Positions 9,511-16,785 of a stretch of DNA of 64,000 bases are shown here, piece by piece. Below the pieces are notes generated by a model. The model made no database searches. It saw only the letters and a program-made list of their open reading frames with translations, and was not told the DNA's origin. Source of the DNA: Erythrobacter neustonensis (lineage in GTDB: Bacteria > Pseudomonadota > Alphaproteobacteria > Sphingomonadales > Sphingomonadaceae); assembly GCF_001663175.1 (NCBI RefSeq), contig NZ_CP016033.1, forward strand, positions 1,302,001 through 1,366,000, given 5' to 3'. Each line of letters opens with the position of its first letter. Within the stretch, counting starts at the first letter, position 1. The position numbers and the translations under genes are program-made.

Positions 9511-10371
9511 TTAAAGTGCGCGCAGCGTGACGGTGGTCGTGCCGGTGTAGGTGCCGGCGACCAGGCCGCGATCGGTGATGGCGGGTGCGTTGAAGGCGAT
9601 GTTCATCGCCGAACGCCATGCGCCCTGCTGCAGCGAACCGGCGTTTGCGTTGCCAGCCACGGTCAATGTCTGCGACGTACCGGCGGTCACGGCGTTGAGA
9701 CCCACGCCGGTCCAGGTTGCGGTCACCGAGTAAGGGATGTTCGCTTGGAATTCGTCGGTGTCGTAGCCGCCCGGATTGGCGTTGACCATGCCGCGGATGT
9801 CATCCTTGCTGACTTCGACGGCGTTGTTGGTGTTGCAGCCTGCGGTCAGCGTCTGGACGTTGGCAGTTGCCGGGCCGGCCATTTCGAATGCGGCATTGAC
9901 GTTCTCGTTGTTGCCGGTGCGAACGCCGATAACGCCAAAGTCGATCGAGCGCGCAGCAGCGGTGTTGCCGGCGTAGAACGAGCAGTCACGGTTCACGGTG
10001 CCTGTCAGGGTGAAGCTGTTTGTGACGGTGGGGGTGGCCGCCTCGGTGTCATCTGCTGCCGAGCCGGAAATCGTGAAAGACGTCTGCACCACATTCGTTG
10101 TTGTCGTCGTCGTGGTTGTAACAGGCGTAGCAACGCAATTGGGGTTTGATGGACAACCGTTAGTAGTAAACTGCGGCTGGTTGTTCTGACCCTGATTGAA
10201 AGAAGGGTTCGGACGTTGAGAGACGATCGTGGTGATCGTGTTGGTGGTCGTCACGGGAATGGTGACGCTTTCATTCACCGGACTGATGATGCTGTGCGTC
10301 TGCGCATAGGCCGTGCTTGAAAAAACAATCAGAGCGGTAGTTGCAGTTAAAGTCTTGAGAACGAGTTTCAT
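9511..10371 (-). CDS. Fimbrial major subunit-like protein, copy 1 (Thr/Gln/Asn-rich N-terminal half)
   Basis: A 286-residue exported protein (signal peptide 1-22, ending AYAQ). The N-terminal half is low-complexity, rich in Thr, Asn and Gln, with one Cys pair (NGCPSNPNCV) and a run of eight Thr. The C-terminal half (from about residue 124) is the structured pilin domain beginning FTLTGTVNRDCSFY and ending GTYTGTTTVTLRAL. That domain is almost identical to the one in the neighbouring upstream gene (485 of 486 bases). The ATG at 10371 was chosen because it gives a clean signal peptide and is preceded by a G-rich Shine-Dalgarno run of seven G; a longer in-frame start at 10425 would add a hydrophilic leader. 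It belongs to the chaperone-usher operon. Confidence 0.75.
   Translation of the reverse strand: MKLVLKTLTATTALIVFSSTAYAQTHSIISPVNESVTIPVTTTNTITTIVSQRPNPSFNQGQNNQPQFTTNGCPSNPNCVATPVTTTTTTTTNVVQTSFTISGSAADDTEAATPTVTNSFTLTGTVNRDCSFYAGNTAAARSIDFGVIGVRTGNNENVNAAFEMAGPATANVQTLTAGCNTNNAVEVSKDDIRGMVNANPGGYDTDEFQANIPYSVTATWTGVGLNAVTAGTSQTLTVAGNANAGSLQQGAWRSAMNIAFNAPAITDRGLVAGTYTGTTTVTLRAL
9517..10002 (-). repeat. Near-identical duplicated pilin 3' half, copy 1
   Basis: These 486 bp match 10471-10956 at 485 positions. The only difference is at 9700 (A against G), which is a synonymous Gly codon change. Identity falls off sharply just 5' of the block and at the last two codons. The offset between copies is 954 bp. 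The pattern indicates recent duplication or gene conversion. Confidence 0.95.
10097..10120 (-). repeat. Run of eight Thr codons in pilin copy 1
   Basis: Eight consecutive ACN codons (with mixed third bases) encode a poly-Thr linker just before the structured pilin domain. Because the unit is a triplet, length changes would stay in frame and alter only linker length. Confidence 0.85.
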
Positions 10372-10378
10372 GAATATG

Positions 10379-10385
10379 CCCCCCC
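10379..10385 (-). promoter_or_regulatory. G7 tract acting as ribosome-binding site of pilin copy 1
   Basis: A run of seven G lies 7 nt before the chosen ATG and is the only purine-rich element in Shine-Dalgarno position. The first gene of the operon has the same kind of G7 run before its ATG. Confidence 0.5.
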
Positions 10386-10423
10386 GTGATGTGGCAGCAC
10401 CCGCTGCCGTTTTCGGAAATGTC

Positions 10424-10451
10424 ATGGGCGGTGCGCGCTGGCACCGCCCAT
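10424..10451 (-). other. Intergenic hairpin between the two pilin genes
   Basis: A perfect 11-bp stem (ATGGGCGGTGC / GCACCGCCCAT) with a 6-nt loop lies 13 nt after the stop of the upstream pilin gene. It lacks a U tract, so it looks like an mRNA processing or stability element rather than a terminator. Confidence 0.6.
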
Positions 10452-10464
10452 TCCGTCGGGGTAC

Positions 10465-11232
10465 TTAGAGTGCGCGCAGCGTGACGGTGGTCGTGCCGGT
10501 GTAGGTGCCGGCGACCAGGCCGCGATCGGTGATGGCGGGTGCGTTGAAGGCGATGTTCATCGCCGAACGCCATGCGCCCTGCTGCAGCGAACCGGCGTTT
10601 GCGTTGCCAGCCACGGTCAATGTCTGCGACGTACCGGCGGTCACGGCGTTGAGGCCCACGCCGGTCCAGGTTGCGGTCACCGAGTAAGGGATGTTCGCTT
10701 GGAATTCGTCGGTGTCGTAGCCGCCCGGATTGGCGTTGACCATGCCGCGGATGTCATCCTTGCTGACTTCGACGGCGTTGTTGGTGTTGCAGCCTGCGGT
10801 CAGCGTCTGGACGTTGGCAGTTGCCGGGCCGGCCATTTCGAATGCGGCATTGACGTTCTCGTTGTTGCCGGTGCGAACGCCGATAACGCCAAAGTCGATC
10901 GAGCGCGCAGCAGCGGTGTTGCCGGCGTAGAACGAGCAGTCACGGTTCACGGTGCCCGTCAGCGTGAAGGTGTTCGCCACGGTGGGGGTGGCCGCTTCGG
11001 TATCGTCGGCAGCGGTCGAAGTCGTGGTGATTCGAGTGCCGATGTTGAACAACAGCAGGCCGTTGTTCGCTGCCCCGGCGAGAGCTTCGCCAAAGGTGAA
11101 AGGCGTATCGATGTTCGTCGCACCGAGCACAGGGTTGTTGAACTGAACGCGCGTCGAGGTGTGCGACTGGGCCTGGGCGCCGGTAGCGATCAGGGCTGCG
11201 GTGGCTGCAACGAGATAAAGTGCGCTCTTCAT
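10465..11232 (-). CDS. Fimbrial major subunit-like protein, copy 2
   Basis: A 255-residue exported protein with a signal peptide (1-21, ending GAQAQ) and a short N-terminal region of about 70 residues that differs from copy 1. It is followed by the same pilin domain from FTLTGTVNRDCSFY to the C terminus, nearly base-for-base identical to the downstream copy. The two Cys in that domain (DCSFY and TAGCNTNN) fit a pilin disulfide. The start ATG at 11232 follows a good GAGGGA ribosome-binding site. It is the second gene of the operon, 179 bp after the first. It is probably a structural fimbrial subunit; which of the two copies is the main shaft protein cannot be decided from sequence. Confidence 0.75.
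   Translation of the reverse strand: MKSALYLVAATAALIATGAQAQSHTSTRVQFNNPVLGATNIDTPFTFGEALAGAANNGLLLFNIGTRITTTSTAADDTEAATPTVANTFTLTGTVNRDCSFYAGNTAAARSIDFGVIGVRTGNNENVNAAFEMAGPATANVQTLTAGCNTNNAVEVSKDDIRGMVNANPGGYDTDEFQANIPYSVTATWTGVGLNAVTAGTSQTLTVAGNANAGSLQQGAWRSAMNIAFNAPAITDRGLVAGTYTGTTTVTLRAL
10471..10956 (-). repeat. Near-identical duplicated pilin 3' half, copy 2
   Basis: Partner of the block at 9517-10002, in the same orientation, with a single synonymous difference at 10654. It encodes the C-terminal pilin domain. Confidence 0.95.
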
Positions 11233-11411
11233 AGTAGTATTCCCTCTTTCAAATATGCCCTTGGGCTTTGCGTTTGCACCGATATTCGCAACCCAGATGC
11301 GTCGGTGCCTCGCATCTTTTATTGTCTCGCAATCGGATGAATTCTGGCCGGCTTGGCATCCGCGATGCCGCTCAATCGACCGTCCTTCGACGCAAGAGAA
11401 TTCTGCCCGCG

Positions 11412-11936
11412 CTACATCGGGGACACCGTGATGGTGATTGTTTCTGCGTAGTTGCCGGCGAGAAGCCCGGCTTCGCCTGAAGGCGTGCCAAGTTCGATCG
11501 ACAGCATCATGCCATCAGTCGCGATGCCGCCATTGGAGGAGAGCGTGCCCCCGCTCCGCAACTCGCGGCTATCAAAGACTCGGTTGACGGTTTCAACGGA
11601 AGGGTGGCGAACCGCCATGGAAATGCCCAGCGCGTAGGGCACGACACCCGAATAAGGGCCTTGGCCCAGTGGCATCGTGGTGTGCGTCAATCCGCCGGTC
11701 GAGCCGGAGACGACCATCGTGAAGGGCACGTTGCAATCCAATGCGACCCTTGCACGCATCGAAAGATTGCCGCGGTTGAGATCGCCAAAGTCGATGTTGG
11801 GGATGCTGCCCATTGAGCAGCGCTGGGGGATCGAGCCATCGACCGCAATCTGGACGGTACGTGCGTTGTCGATTTCGTCAGCAGCAGCAGGCGATGCAAG
11901 GCACGCGGCAGCAAGTAGTCCGGCAAGCAGACGCAT
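11412..11936 (-). CDS. Spore coat U domain-like pilin, first gene of the fimbrial operon
   Basis: A 174-residue exported protein (signal peptide MRLLAGLLAAACLASPAAA) with a spore-coat-U/CsuA-type beta domain: two Cys (PQRCSMG and LDCNVPF), an FGDLNRG strand and a terminal GNYAETITITVSPM strand. The ATG at 11936 was preferred over the in-frame start 99 bp upstream because it gives a standard signal peptide and is preceded at 4 nt by a G7 run. It heads the minus-strand operon pilin - pilin - pilin - chaperone - usher - subunit - subunit. A 179-bp gap separates it from the next pilin. Confidence 0.75.
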   Translation of the reverse strand: MRLLAGLLAAACLASPAAADEIDNARTVQIAVDGSIPQRCSMGSIPNIDFGDLNRGNLSMRARVALDCNVPFTMVVSGSTGGLTHTTMPLGQGPYSGVVPYALGISMAVRHPSVETVNRVFDSRELRSGGTLSSNGGIATDGMMLSIELGTPSGEAGLLAGNYAETITITVSPM

Positions 11937-12421
11937 TATTCCCCCCCATTTGAAAAGGCCTTCGCATGACCTGGCCATGGCGACATCGGCGAATCGTTGG
12001 AGCCTTTGTCGTCCGGTTAACAACTCACTAACCATTGGGAAATTTTTTGTCGAGGGAGGGGCCGCGTGAGCGTTTCAAAACGAAACGTTCGGGGGCGGCC
12101 CTCTTATCATCTCGCGAAGGATGAACTGTTACAAAGGCGCCTTCTCGGCCTGGTTCACGGCCAAAGCGCACCGGAGCGAGCGTCTCGGAAGCCATCGAAG
12201 GCTTTTGCGCTATCGATTGCGGAACGCAATCGTGACGAAGTCGACCAACTTATGCACTGATATTCTTTCCGCGATGGATCAGTCGCCAATCCGAAAAGCC
12301 GGCGCAGCAGCAAAAGCTGGCAGGAAAGCCATCAGCGTGACAAGCGGTAAGAGAGATTAGAGCGCGGTTAACAGACCGCGAGGCCGGAAGGGTGCGAGAC
12401 AGAAATCTCGAAACTCTCAAA
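11937..12421. other. Promoter region of the fimbrial operon and gene-free stretch
   Basis: About 485 bp lie between the first fimbrial gene and tRNA-Leu. A G7 run at 11941-11947 (minus strand) serves as the ribosome-binding site. A 6-5-6 inverted repeat (CGTTTC AAAAC GAAACG, 12071-12087) is a possible operator. Two short plus-strand frames (12066-12260 and 12121-12360) overlap each other and have no recognisable domain, so they are not called as genes. Confidence 0.4.
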
Positions 12422-12508
12422 TGGTGCGGTCGAGAAGACTCGAACTTCCACGGGCTTTCGCCCACAACGACCTCAACGTTGCGCGTCTACCAATTCCGCC
12501 ACGACCGC
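12422..12508 (-). tRNA. tRNA-Leu (anticodon GAG)
   Basis: Read on the minus strand, the 87-nt sequence folds as a class II tRNA. The acceptor stem is GCGGTCG/CGACCGC with discriminator A and an encoded CCA. The anticodon arm is CAACG-TTGAGGT-CGTTG, giving anticodon GAG. A long variable arm (TGGGCGAAAGCCC) follows, then a GTTCGAGTC T-loop. It stands alone. Confidence 0.95.
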
Positions 12509-12616
12509 ACTCGGGTTTGTCGGGGCAGCCAGCTTGCTGCTCCCGCGGTAGGAGCGCGCCCCTAGCAAGGGGTTCGGTAGCGTGCAACCCCTTTGACGCA
12601 CGACATCAAAAAGCTT

Positions 12617-13672
12617 TCAGCGCGGTGCCCATCCCAGCGCCGCTCCCGCAGCATTGGCGGGGATGTTGGCGATCGCTTCGGTAACGGTCACTGTCTCGCC
12701 AGGGGCCAATCGCCGCTTGGCGGGCTGGATCACCCAGTCACCGATGTTGCGATCGCGGCGGTCGCTGAAAACCACCAGCAGATTGGGGACATCGAGACTT
12801 TCGCTCGCGGTGTTGGTGATCGTGCCGCGCACGCGGAAAATCACTTCGCCGTTTTCAAGCGGTTCCTTGCGCTGCTCGGATTTGGGGAAATCGAGCGTCA
12901 GGCCGGGCTGGCCGACGCCGAAGGTGGGGCGCTGCAAGGGCAGCCATTCGGGCAGGCCGTAATAATTGACCGCCACAGCCGTTCCCGTCGCAAGCAGCGC
13001 GAACAGAACCGCCGCCAATGTCCACATCCTGAGCGGGTTGCGCCGCCGGGTGAAGGGAGCGCGGTAATCGAACTGCGATCCGCCATCGTCATCCGCATCG
13101 GTATAGGAAACGTCATCATCGAAGGATGGCGTGGCCGGATGATCGGAAGGGAGCGAGGAAGGGACGGGAGCGGGGCGCACGGGCGACTGCACCGGAGCAT
13201 CGGCTTGTGGCAGCGCATCGCCTTCCGGCCCGCGGCCGCGGCGCAGCGCGCGGGCTGCGATTGCGGCGCTGTCGTTGAGGGCCGCGCTATCCTGCGCCAG
13301 CGTTGCATCCGGCGCAGCCTCGGGGGTGCGCCAGTGACTGATCGATGGGCCCGCAGCTGACTGATCGGCGGACGGCACGCGCGGCGCCATGCGCGCGGCG
13401 GCCTGTTCGCGCGTGGCAGCAGGGGAGGCTGGCTGCGGCGCTGGTGGGCGCACGGACGCGGGCGGAGCCGATCTTGCCTGAGGTGACGGAGTATCTTCGC
13501 GATGACTGTGCAAGGCGGGTGCCGGCGCAGCGGGCGCGGTCCCGGCGGGTTCCGATGCATCTTGGAACCAGCTGTGCTTGCACTTGGCGCAGCGCACGGT
13601 GCGCCCCTCCCCGCCGATGGCCGCATCGGGGACCGCGTAACGTGTGCCGCAGGCTGGGCAAGCGATGATCAT
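12617..13672 (-). CDS. MJ0042-type zinc-ribbon / DUF3426 membrane protein
   Basis: A 351-residue protein. It opens with a zinc ribbon (MIIACPACGTRYAVPD ... VRCAKCKHSWF, four Cys in two CxxC pairs), followed by about 150 residues of Pro/Ala-rich disordered sequence, one membrane helix (about 205-228, LRMWTLAAVLFALLATGTAVAV) and a C-terminal DUF3426 domain with FRVRGTITNTASESLDVPNLLVVF. Start at 13672 puts the zinc ribbon at the N terminus as in the family; an upstream in-frame start would add 12 residues. It is divergent from ftsE, a common neighbourhood in Sphingomonadales. The biochemical role is unknown. Confidence 0.85.
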   Translation of the reverse strand: MIIACPACGTRYAVPDAAIGGEGRTVRCAKCKHSWFQDASEPAGTAPAAPAPALHSHREDTPSPQARSAPPASVRPPAPQPASPAATREQAAARMAPRVPSADQSAAGPSISHWRTPEAAPDATLAQDSAALNDSAAIAARALRRGRGPEGDALPQADAPVQSPVRPAPVPSSLPSDHPATPSFDDDVSYTDADDDGGSQFDYRAPFTRRRNPLRMWTLAAVLFALLATGTAVAVNYYGLPEWLPLQRPTFGVGQPGLTLDFPKSEQRKEPLENGEVIFRVRGTITNTASESLDVPNLLVVFSDRRDRNIGDWVIQPAKRRLAPGETVTVTEAIANIPANAAGAALGWAPR

Positions 13673-13836
13673 ATCGCATTTTGCAATAGCTTTCGCGTGC
13701 AAGCACACAAGAGCAAGTATTCGCGCGGCGTCTATTTACCTGCTGTTTTCCACATTCCGTCGCAGAAAATCGGGCTTTGTGGGGCATTGGCGGCATCCGG
13801 CGGCTTTTCCGCTGCGCACCCCGCTGTTAGGTCGAC

Positions 13837-14571
13837 GTGATGAACGATGTTGTGGCCGGCCAGGTAAAATTCGACAATGTCGGGCTGCGCTATGGCACCG
13901 ACCCCGAGGTGCTGAGCAATCTGAGTTTCACGCTGTACCCGGGCAGTTTCTATTTTTTGACCGGTGCGAGCGGGGCGGGCAAGACCAGCCTTCTCAAGAT
14001 GCTTTACCTGTCGCAGGCCCCGTCGCGCGGGGCGATCCGGATGTTCGGGCACGACCTGGTGACGATGCCGCAAAGCCGCCTGCCCGAACTGCGCCGCCGG
14101 CTGGGGGTGGTGTTCCAGAATTTCCGGCTGGTGCCCTATCTCACCGCCTTCGACAACGTCGCGTTGCCGCTGCGTTTGGCGGGGACCGACGAGAAGAAGG
14201 TGCAGCGCGCGGTGGGCGACATGCTCGATTGGGTGGGGTTGTCGCACCGCGCACATGCCGTCCCGCCGAGCCTGTCGGGCGGTGAACAGCAGCGCGTCGC
14301 GATTGCGCGTGCGGTGATTGCGCGGCCCAAAATGCTCATCGCGGACGAGCCCACCGGCAATGTCGACCCCGATATGGCCTTGAAGCTGCTGCGCCTGTTC
14401 GAGGCGTTGAACAACCGCGTGGGCACCACCGTCGTGGTGGCAACCCACGATGTCCACCTGCTCAAGAAGGTGCCGGATTCGCTGATCATGCGGCTGCACA
14501 AGGGCCAGCTGTCCGATCCGACCGGGGCACTGCGCTATCCCCCGCGCGCCGGTAGCGGTGGCAGTCTGTGA
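13837..14571 (+). CDS. ftsE: Cell division ATP-binding protein FtsE
   Basis: A 244-residue ABC ATPase of the divisome FtsEX complex, which controls periplasmic murein hydrolases at the septum. Walker A (GASGAGKTSLLK, about 43-54), Q-loop (VVFQNFRLVPYLTAFDNV), signature LSGGEQQRVAIARA and Walker B with DEPTGNVDP are all intact. FtsE-typical features include the SRGAIRMFGHDL stretch. Either GTG 13837 or ATG 13840 can be the start. The stop overlaps the ftsX start by 4 bp. Confidence 0.93.
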   Translation: MMNDVVAGQVKFDNVGLRYGTDPEVLSNLSFTLYPGSFYFLTGASGAGKTSLLKMLYLSQAPSRGAIRMFGHDLVTMPQSRLPELRRRLGVVFQNFRLVPYLTAFDNVALPLRLAGTDEKKVQRAVGDMLDWVGLSHRAHAVPPSLSGGEQQRVAIARAVIARPKMLIADEPTGNVDPDMALKLLRLFEALNNRVGTTVVVATHDVHLLKKVPDSLIMRLHKGQLSDPTGALRYPPRAGSGGSL

Positions 14572-15509
14572 CGACCTTGCCCCCGCTTCCGGCCGAGACC
14601 GACGGCGCCGAAGCCGAGCCCGAACGTCCCCGCGGCCGCGCGGCAGCACGGCTGCTGCCGCCCGCACGCCTGACCGGGCCGATCCCGTGGGTGATCGCCA
14701 TCCTGATCGCGCTGGTGGTGCTGGCAGCAGCAGGGGGCCTCGCGCTGCGCAATCTTGCCACGACCGCAGCAGGAGAATTGGCCAGCGCGGTAAGCGTGCA
14801 GGTGATCGAGCCGAACCCCGATCTTCGCACCGCGCGCAGCGACGCCGCAGTCGGGGTTCTGACCGCGCTCGACGGGGTGACTTCGGTGCGTGTCGTTCCC
14901 GAGGCTGAACTGGTCGCCATGCTCGAGCCGTGGCTGGGTGACGCGGCGCGCAGCGGGGACGTGCCGATCCCGGCACTGATCGATGTCGAACTGTCGCGCA
15001 CCGCAGGTCCGGACGAGATCGCCGGTATCAGGACTGCACTTGCGGCAAAGGTGCCGGGCAGCCGGGTCGACGCGCAGGGTGATTTCCTGCAGCCAGTCGG
15101 CGATGCGCTTGCAGCGTTGCAGTGGCTCGCGCTGGGGCTGGCAGTGCTCGTCGCGCTGGCGACCGCGGCGGCGGTGTGGCTGGCCGCGCGCAATGCCTTT
15201 GCCGGCGCGCGCGACACAGTCGAGATCATGCACCTGCTCGGCGCGAGCGAGCGCCAGATTGCGGCAGTGTTCCTGCGCGATGTGCTGCGCGAAGCTGCGG
15301 CGGGTGCATTGCTGGGGGCTGGGCTGGGCGTGGCAGCGGTATGGCTGCTCGGCGAACAGTTTGCCGCGCTCGGCAGCGGGATGGTGAGTGGTGGCGGGCT
15401 GTTGCTGACCGATTGGCTGATAATTGCCGCAATTCCGCTGGCTGGTGTGATTTTGGCAATGGTGACGGCAAGGATCACCATTGCCTATGCCCTCAAGGCC
15501 ATGCTTTAG
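14568..15509 (+). CDS. ftsX: Cell division protein FtsX (permease subunit)
   Basis: A 313-residue membrane protein. A cytoplasmic Pro/Arg-rich N terminus is followed by a first helix (about 41-62), a periplasmic loop of about 110 residues and three C-terminal helices (about 180-206, 245-272, 283-308), the four-helix FtsX layout. The MHLLGASERQIAAVFLRD segment is the FtsX coupling region that contacts FtsE. It starts with GTG overlapping the ftsE stop (GTGA). The periplasmic loop would signal to septal hydrolase activators, which are not encoded nearby. Confidence 0.88.
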   Translation: MTTLPPLPAETDGAEAEPERPRGRAAARLLPPARLTGPIPWVIAILIALVVLAAAGGLALRNLATTAAGELASAVSVQVIEPNPDLRTARSDAAVGVLTALDGVTSVRVVPEAELVAMLEPWLGDAARSGDVPIPALIDVELSRTAGPDEIAGIRTALAAKVPGSRVDAQGDFLQPVGDALAALQWLALGLAVLVALATAAAVWLAARNAFAGARDTVEIMHLLGASERQIAAVFLRDVLREAAAGALLGAGLGVAAVWLLGEQFAALGSGMVSGGGLLLTDWLIIAAIPLAGVILAMVTARITIAYALKAML

Positions 15510-15520
15510 GCCTTGGGGAT

Positions 15521-16051
15521 ATGGTGCGGCGTGCAATCTCTCTGGCTGTTCTGGTGTGGGCCATCGGGTTCCTGTGGTTTGTCGTCGCGCTGCCGCGACC
15601 GGCCGATGGCGTGCGAACCGATGCGGTGATCGTCCCCACCGGCGGACCTGGACGGATCGCGCGCGGTCTGCAGGTCCTCGACAGCGGGCAGGCGGGCAAG
15701 ATGCTGGTGAGCGGGGTCGATCCCGAGGTTCGCCCGCGCGAATTCGCCGCCGAATTCGGCGTGTCCGCGCGGCGGATGGCCTGCTGCGTGACGCTGGGCT
15801 TTGTCGCTGTCGACACGAGGTCGAACGCTGCCGAAACCGCCAAATGGGTGGCGCAGAACGAGGTGCGTTCGCTGCGCCTCGTCACCACCGACTGGCACAT
15901 GCGCCGCGCCGCGGGAGAGCTTGACCGGATGCTGCCCGGCCATGTCACCGTGATCCGCGATGCGGTGCCGTCGCAGCCCGACCTCGGCACGCTGTTTCTC
16001 GAATACCACAAGCTGATCGCGAGCCGCGCGGCAGGATTGGCGGATCTTTGA
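15521..16051 (+). CDS. YdcF/DUF218 family membrane-anchored protein
   Basis: A 176-residue protein with one N-terminal membrane anchor (residues 5-24) and a DUF218 (YdcF-like) domain: TDAVIVPTGGPGRIARGLQVLDSG, then KMLVSG, RSNAAETAKWVAQN and LRLVTTDWHMRRAAGEL. In relatives such as SanA/ElyC this fold is linked to envelope integrity, though the reaction is not known. ATG at 15521 lies 11 bp after ftsX, and its stop overlaps the plsC start, so it is in the ftsEX-plsC operon. Confidence 0.85.
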   Translation: MVRRAISLAVLVWAIGFLWFVVALPRPADGVRTDAVIVPTGGPGRIARGLQVLDSGQAGKMLVSGVDPEVRPREFAAEFGVSARRMACCVTLGFVAVDTRSNAAETAKWVAQNEVRSLRLVTTDWHMRRAAGELDRMLPGHVTVIRDAVPSQPDLGTLFLEYHKLIASRAAGLADL

Positions 16052-16740
16052 GCACGCTTGTCGCCGTGCTGCGATCGCTCGCGTTCTATGTCCTGTTCTA
16101 TGGCGGCAGCACGGTGCTGGTGCTGGCTTCGGTGATCGCGGTGATCGCCCGCCCCAGTGCATTGCGCGCCGTGGTGGCGCGATGGGGCCACTGGCATTTG
16201 TGGTGCGTCGAACACCTGCTCGGCATCAAGGTGGTGCTCGATGGCGTTCTGCCCACGGGGCCGGTGCTGATCGCGGTCAAGCATGAAAGCTTTTTCGAAG
16301 CGATCGACACCCCGCGCCTGTTCACTGCGCCGGCGGTCTTTGCCAAGCAGGAATTGTTCCGTATTCCGGGCTGGGGCCATTCGGCGCTGGTTTACGGGCT
16401 GATCCCGGTCGCCCGCGGAGACGGCGCAAAAACGCTGCGCCACATGCTCGCGCTTGCCAAACAGCGGGTCGACGAGGGGCGCGCGCTGGTGATCTTCCCT
16501 GAAGGCACCCGGGTCGCCCATGGCAGACGGCCTCCGCTGCAGGCGGGCTTTGCCGGGCTCTACAAGTTGCTGCGGCTGCCGGTGGTGCCGATCGCGGTCG
16601 ATAGCGGCGCGACCTATCACCACGTCATCAAACGTCCCGGACACATCACCTACAAGGTCGGAGAAACGATTCCGGCAGGCCTGCCGCGCCCCGAAGTCGA
16701 GGCCCGCGTGCACGCCGCGATCAACGCGCTCAACGCCTGA
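16048..16740 (+). CDS. plsC: 1-acyl-sn-glycerol-3-phosphate acyltransferase
   Basis: A 230-residue membrane acyltransferase that makes phosphatidic acid from lysophosphatidic acid and acyl donors. An N-terminal hydrophobic segment (about 4-32) precedes motif I (KHESFFEAID; a His-x4-Glu variant of the usual His-x4-Asp) and motif III (IFPEGTR). The YKLLRLPVVPIAVDSG region is also typical. The start is a TTG at 16048 overlapping the upstream stop by 4 bp; no ATG fits the N terminus better. It is the last gene of the ftsE operon and converges on a GGDEF-EAL gene. Confidence 0.9.
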   Translation: MSTLVAVLRSLAFYVLFYGGSTVLVLASVIAVIARPSALRAVVARWGHWHLWCVEHLLGIKVVLDGVLPTGPVLIAVKHESFFEAIDTPRLFTAPAVFAKQELFRIPGWGHSALVYGLIPVARGDGAKTLRHMLALAKQRVDEGRALVIFPEGTRVAHGRRPPLQAGFAGLYKLLRLPVVPIAVDSGATYHHVIKRPGHITYKVGETIPAGLPRPEVEARVHAAINALNA

Positions 16741-16785
16741 CGCTGCGACGGCTGCCCGCGGGAGGCCGGCTCAATCTTGCCGCAT

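Noticed and set aside
11296..11316. GATGCG/CGCATC hairpin followed by TTTT on the plus strand
   Set aside because: There is no plus-strand gene to terminate; in the operon direction there is no T tract.
12066..12360. Two small plus-strand frames upstream of the fimbrial operon
   Set aside because: They overlap each other, lack convincing ribosome-binding sites and show no recognisable family. Kept only as a gene-free stretch.
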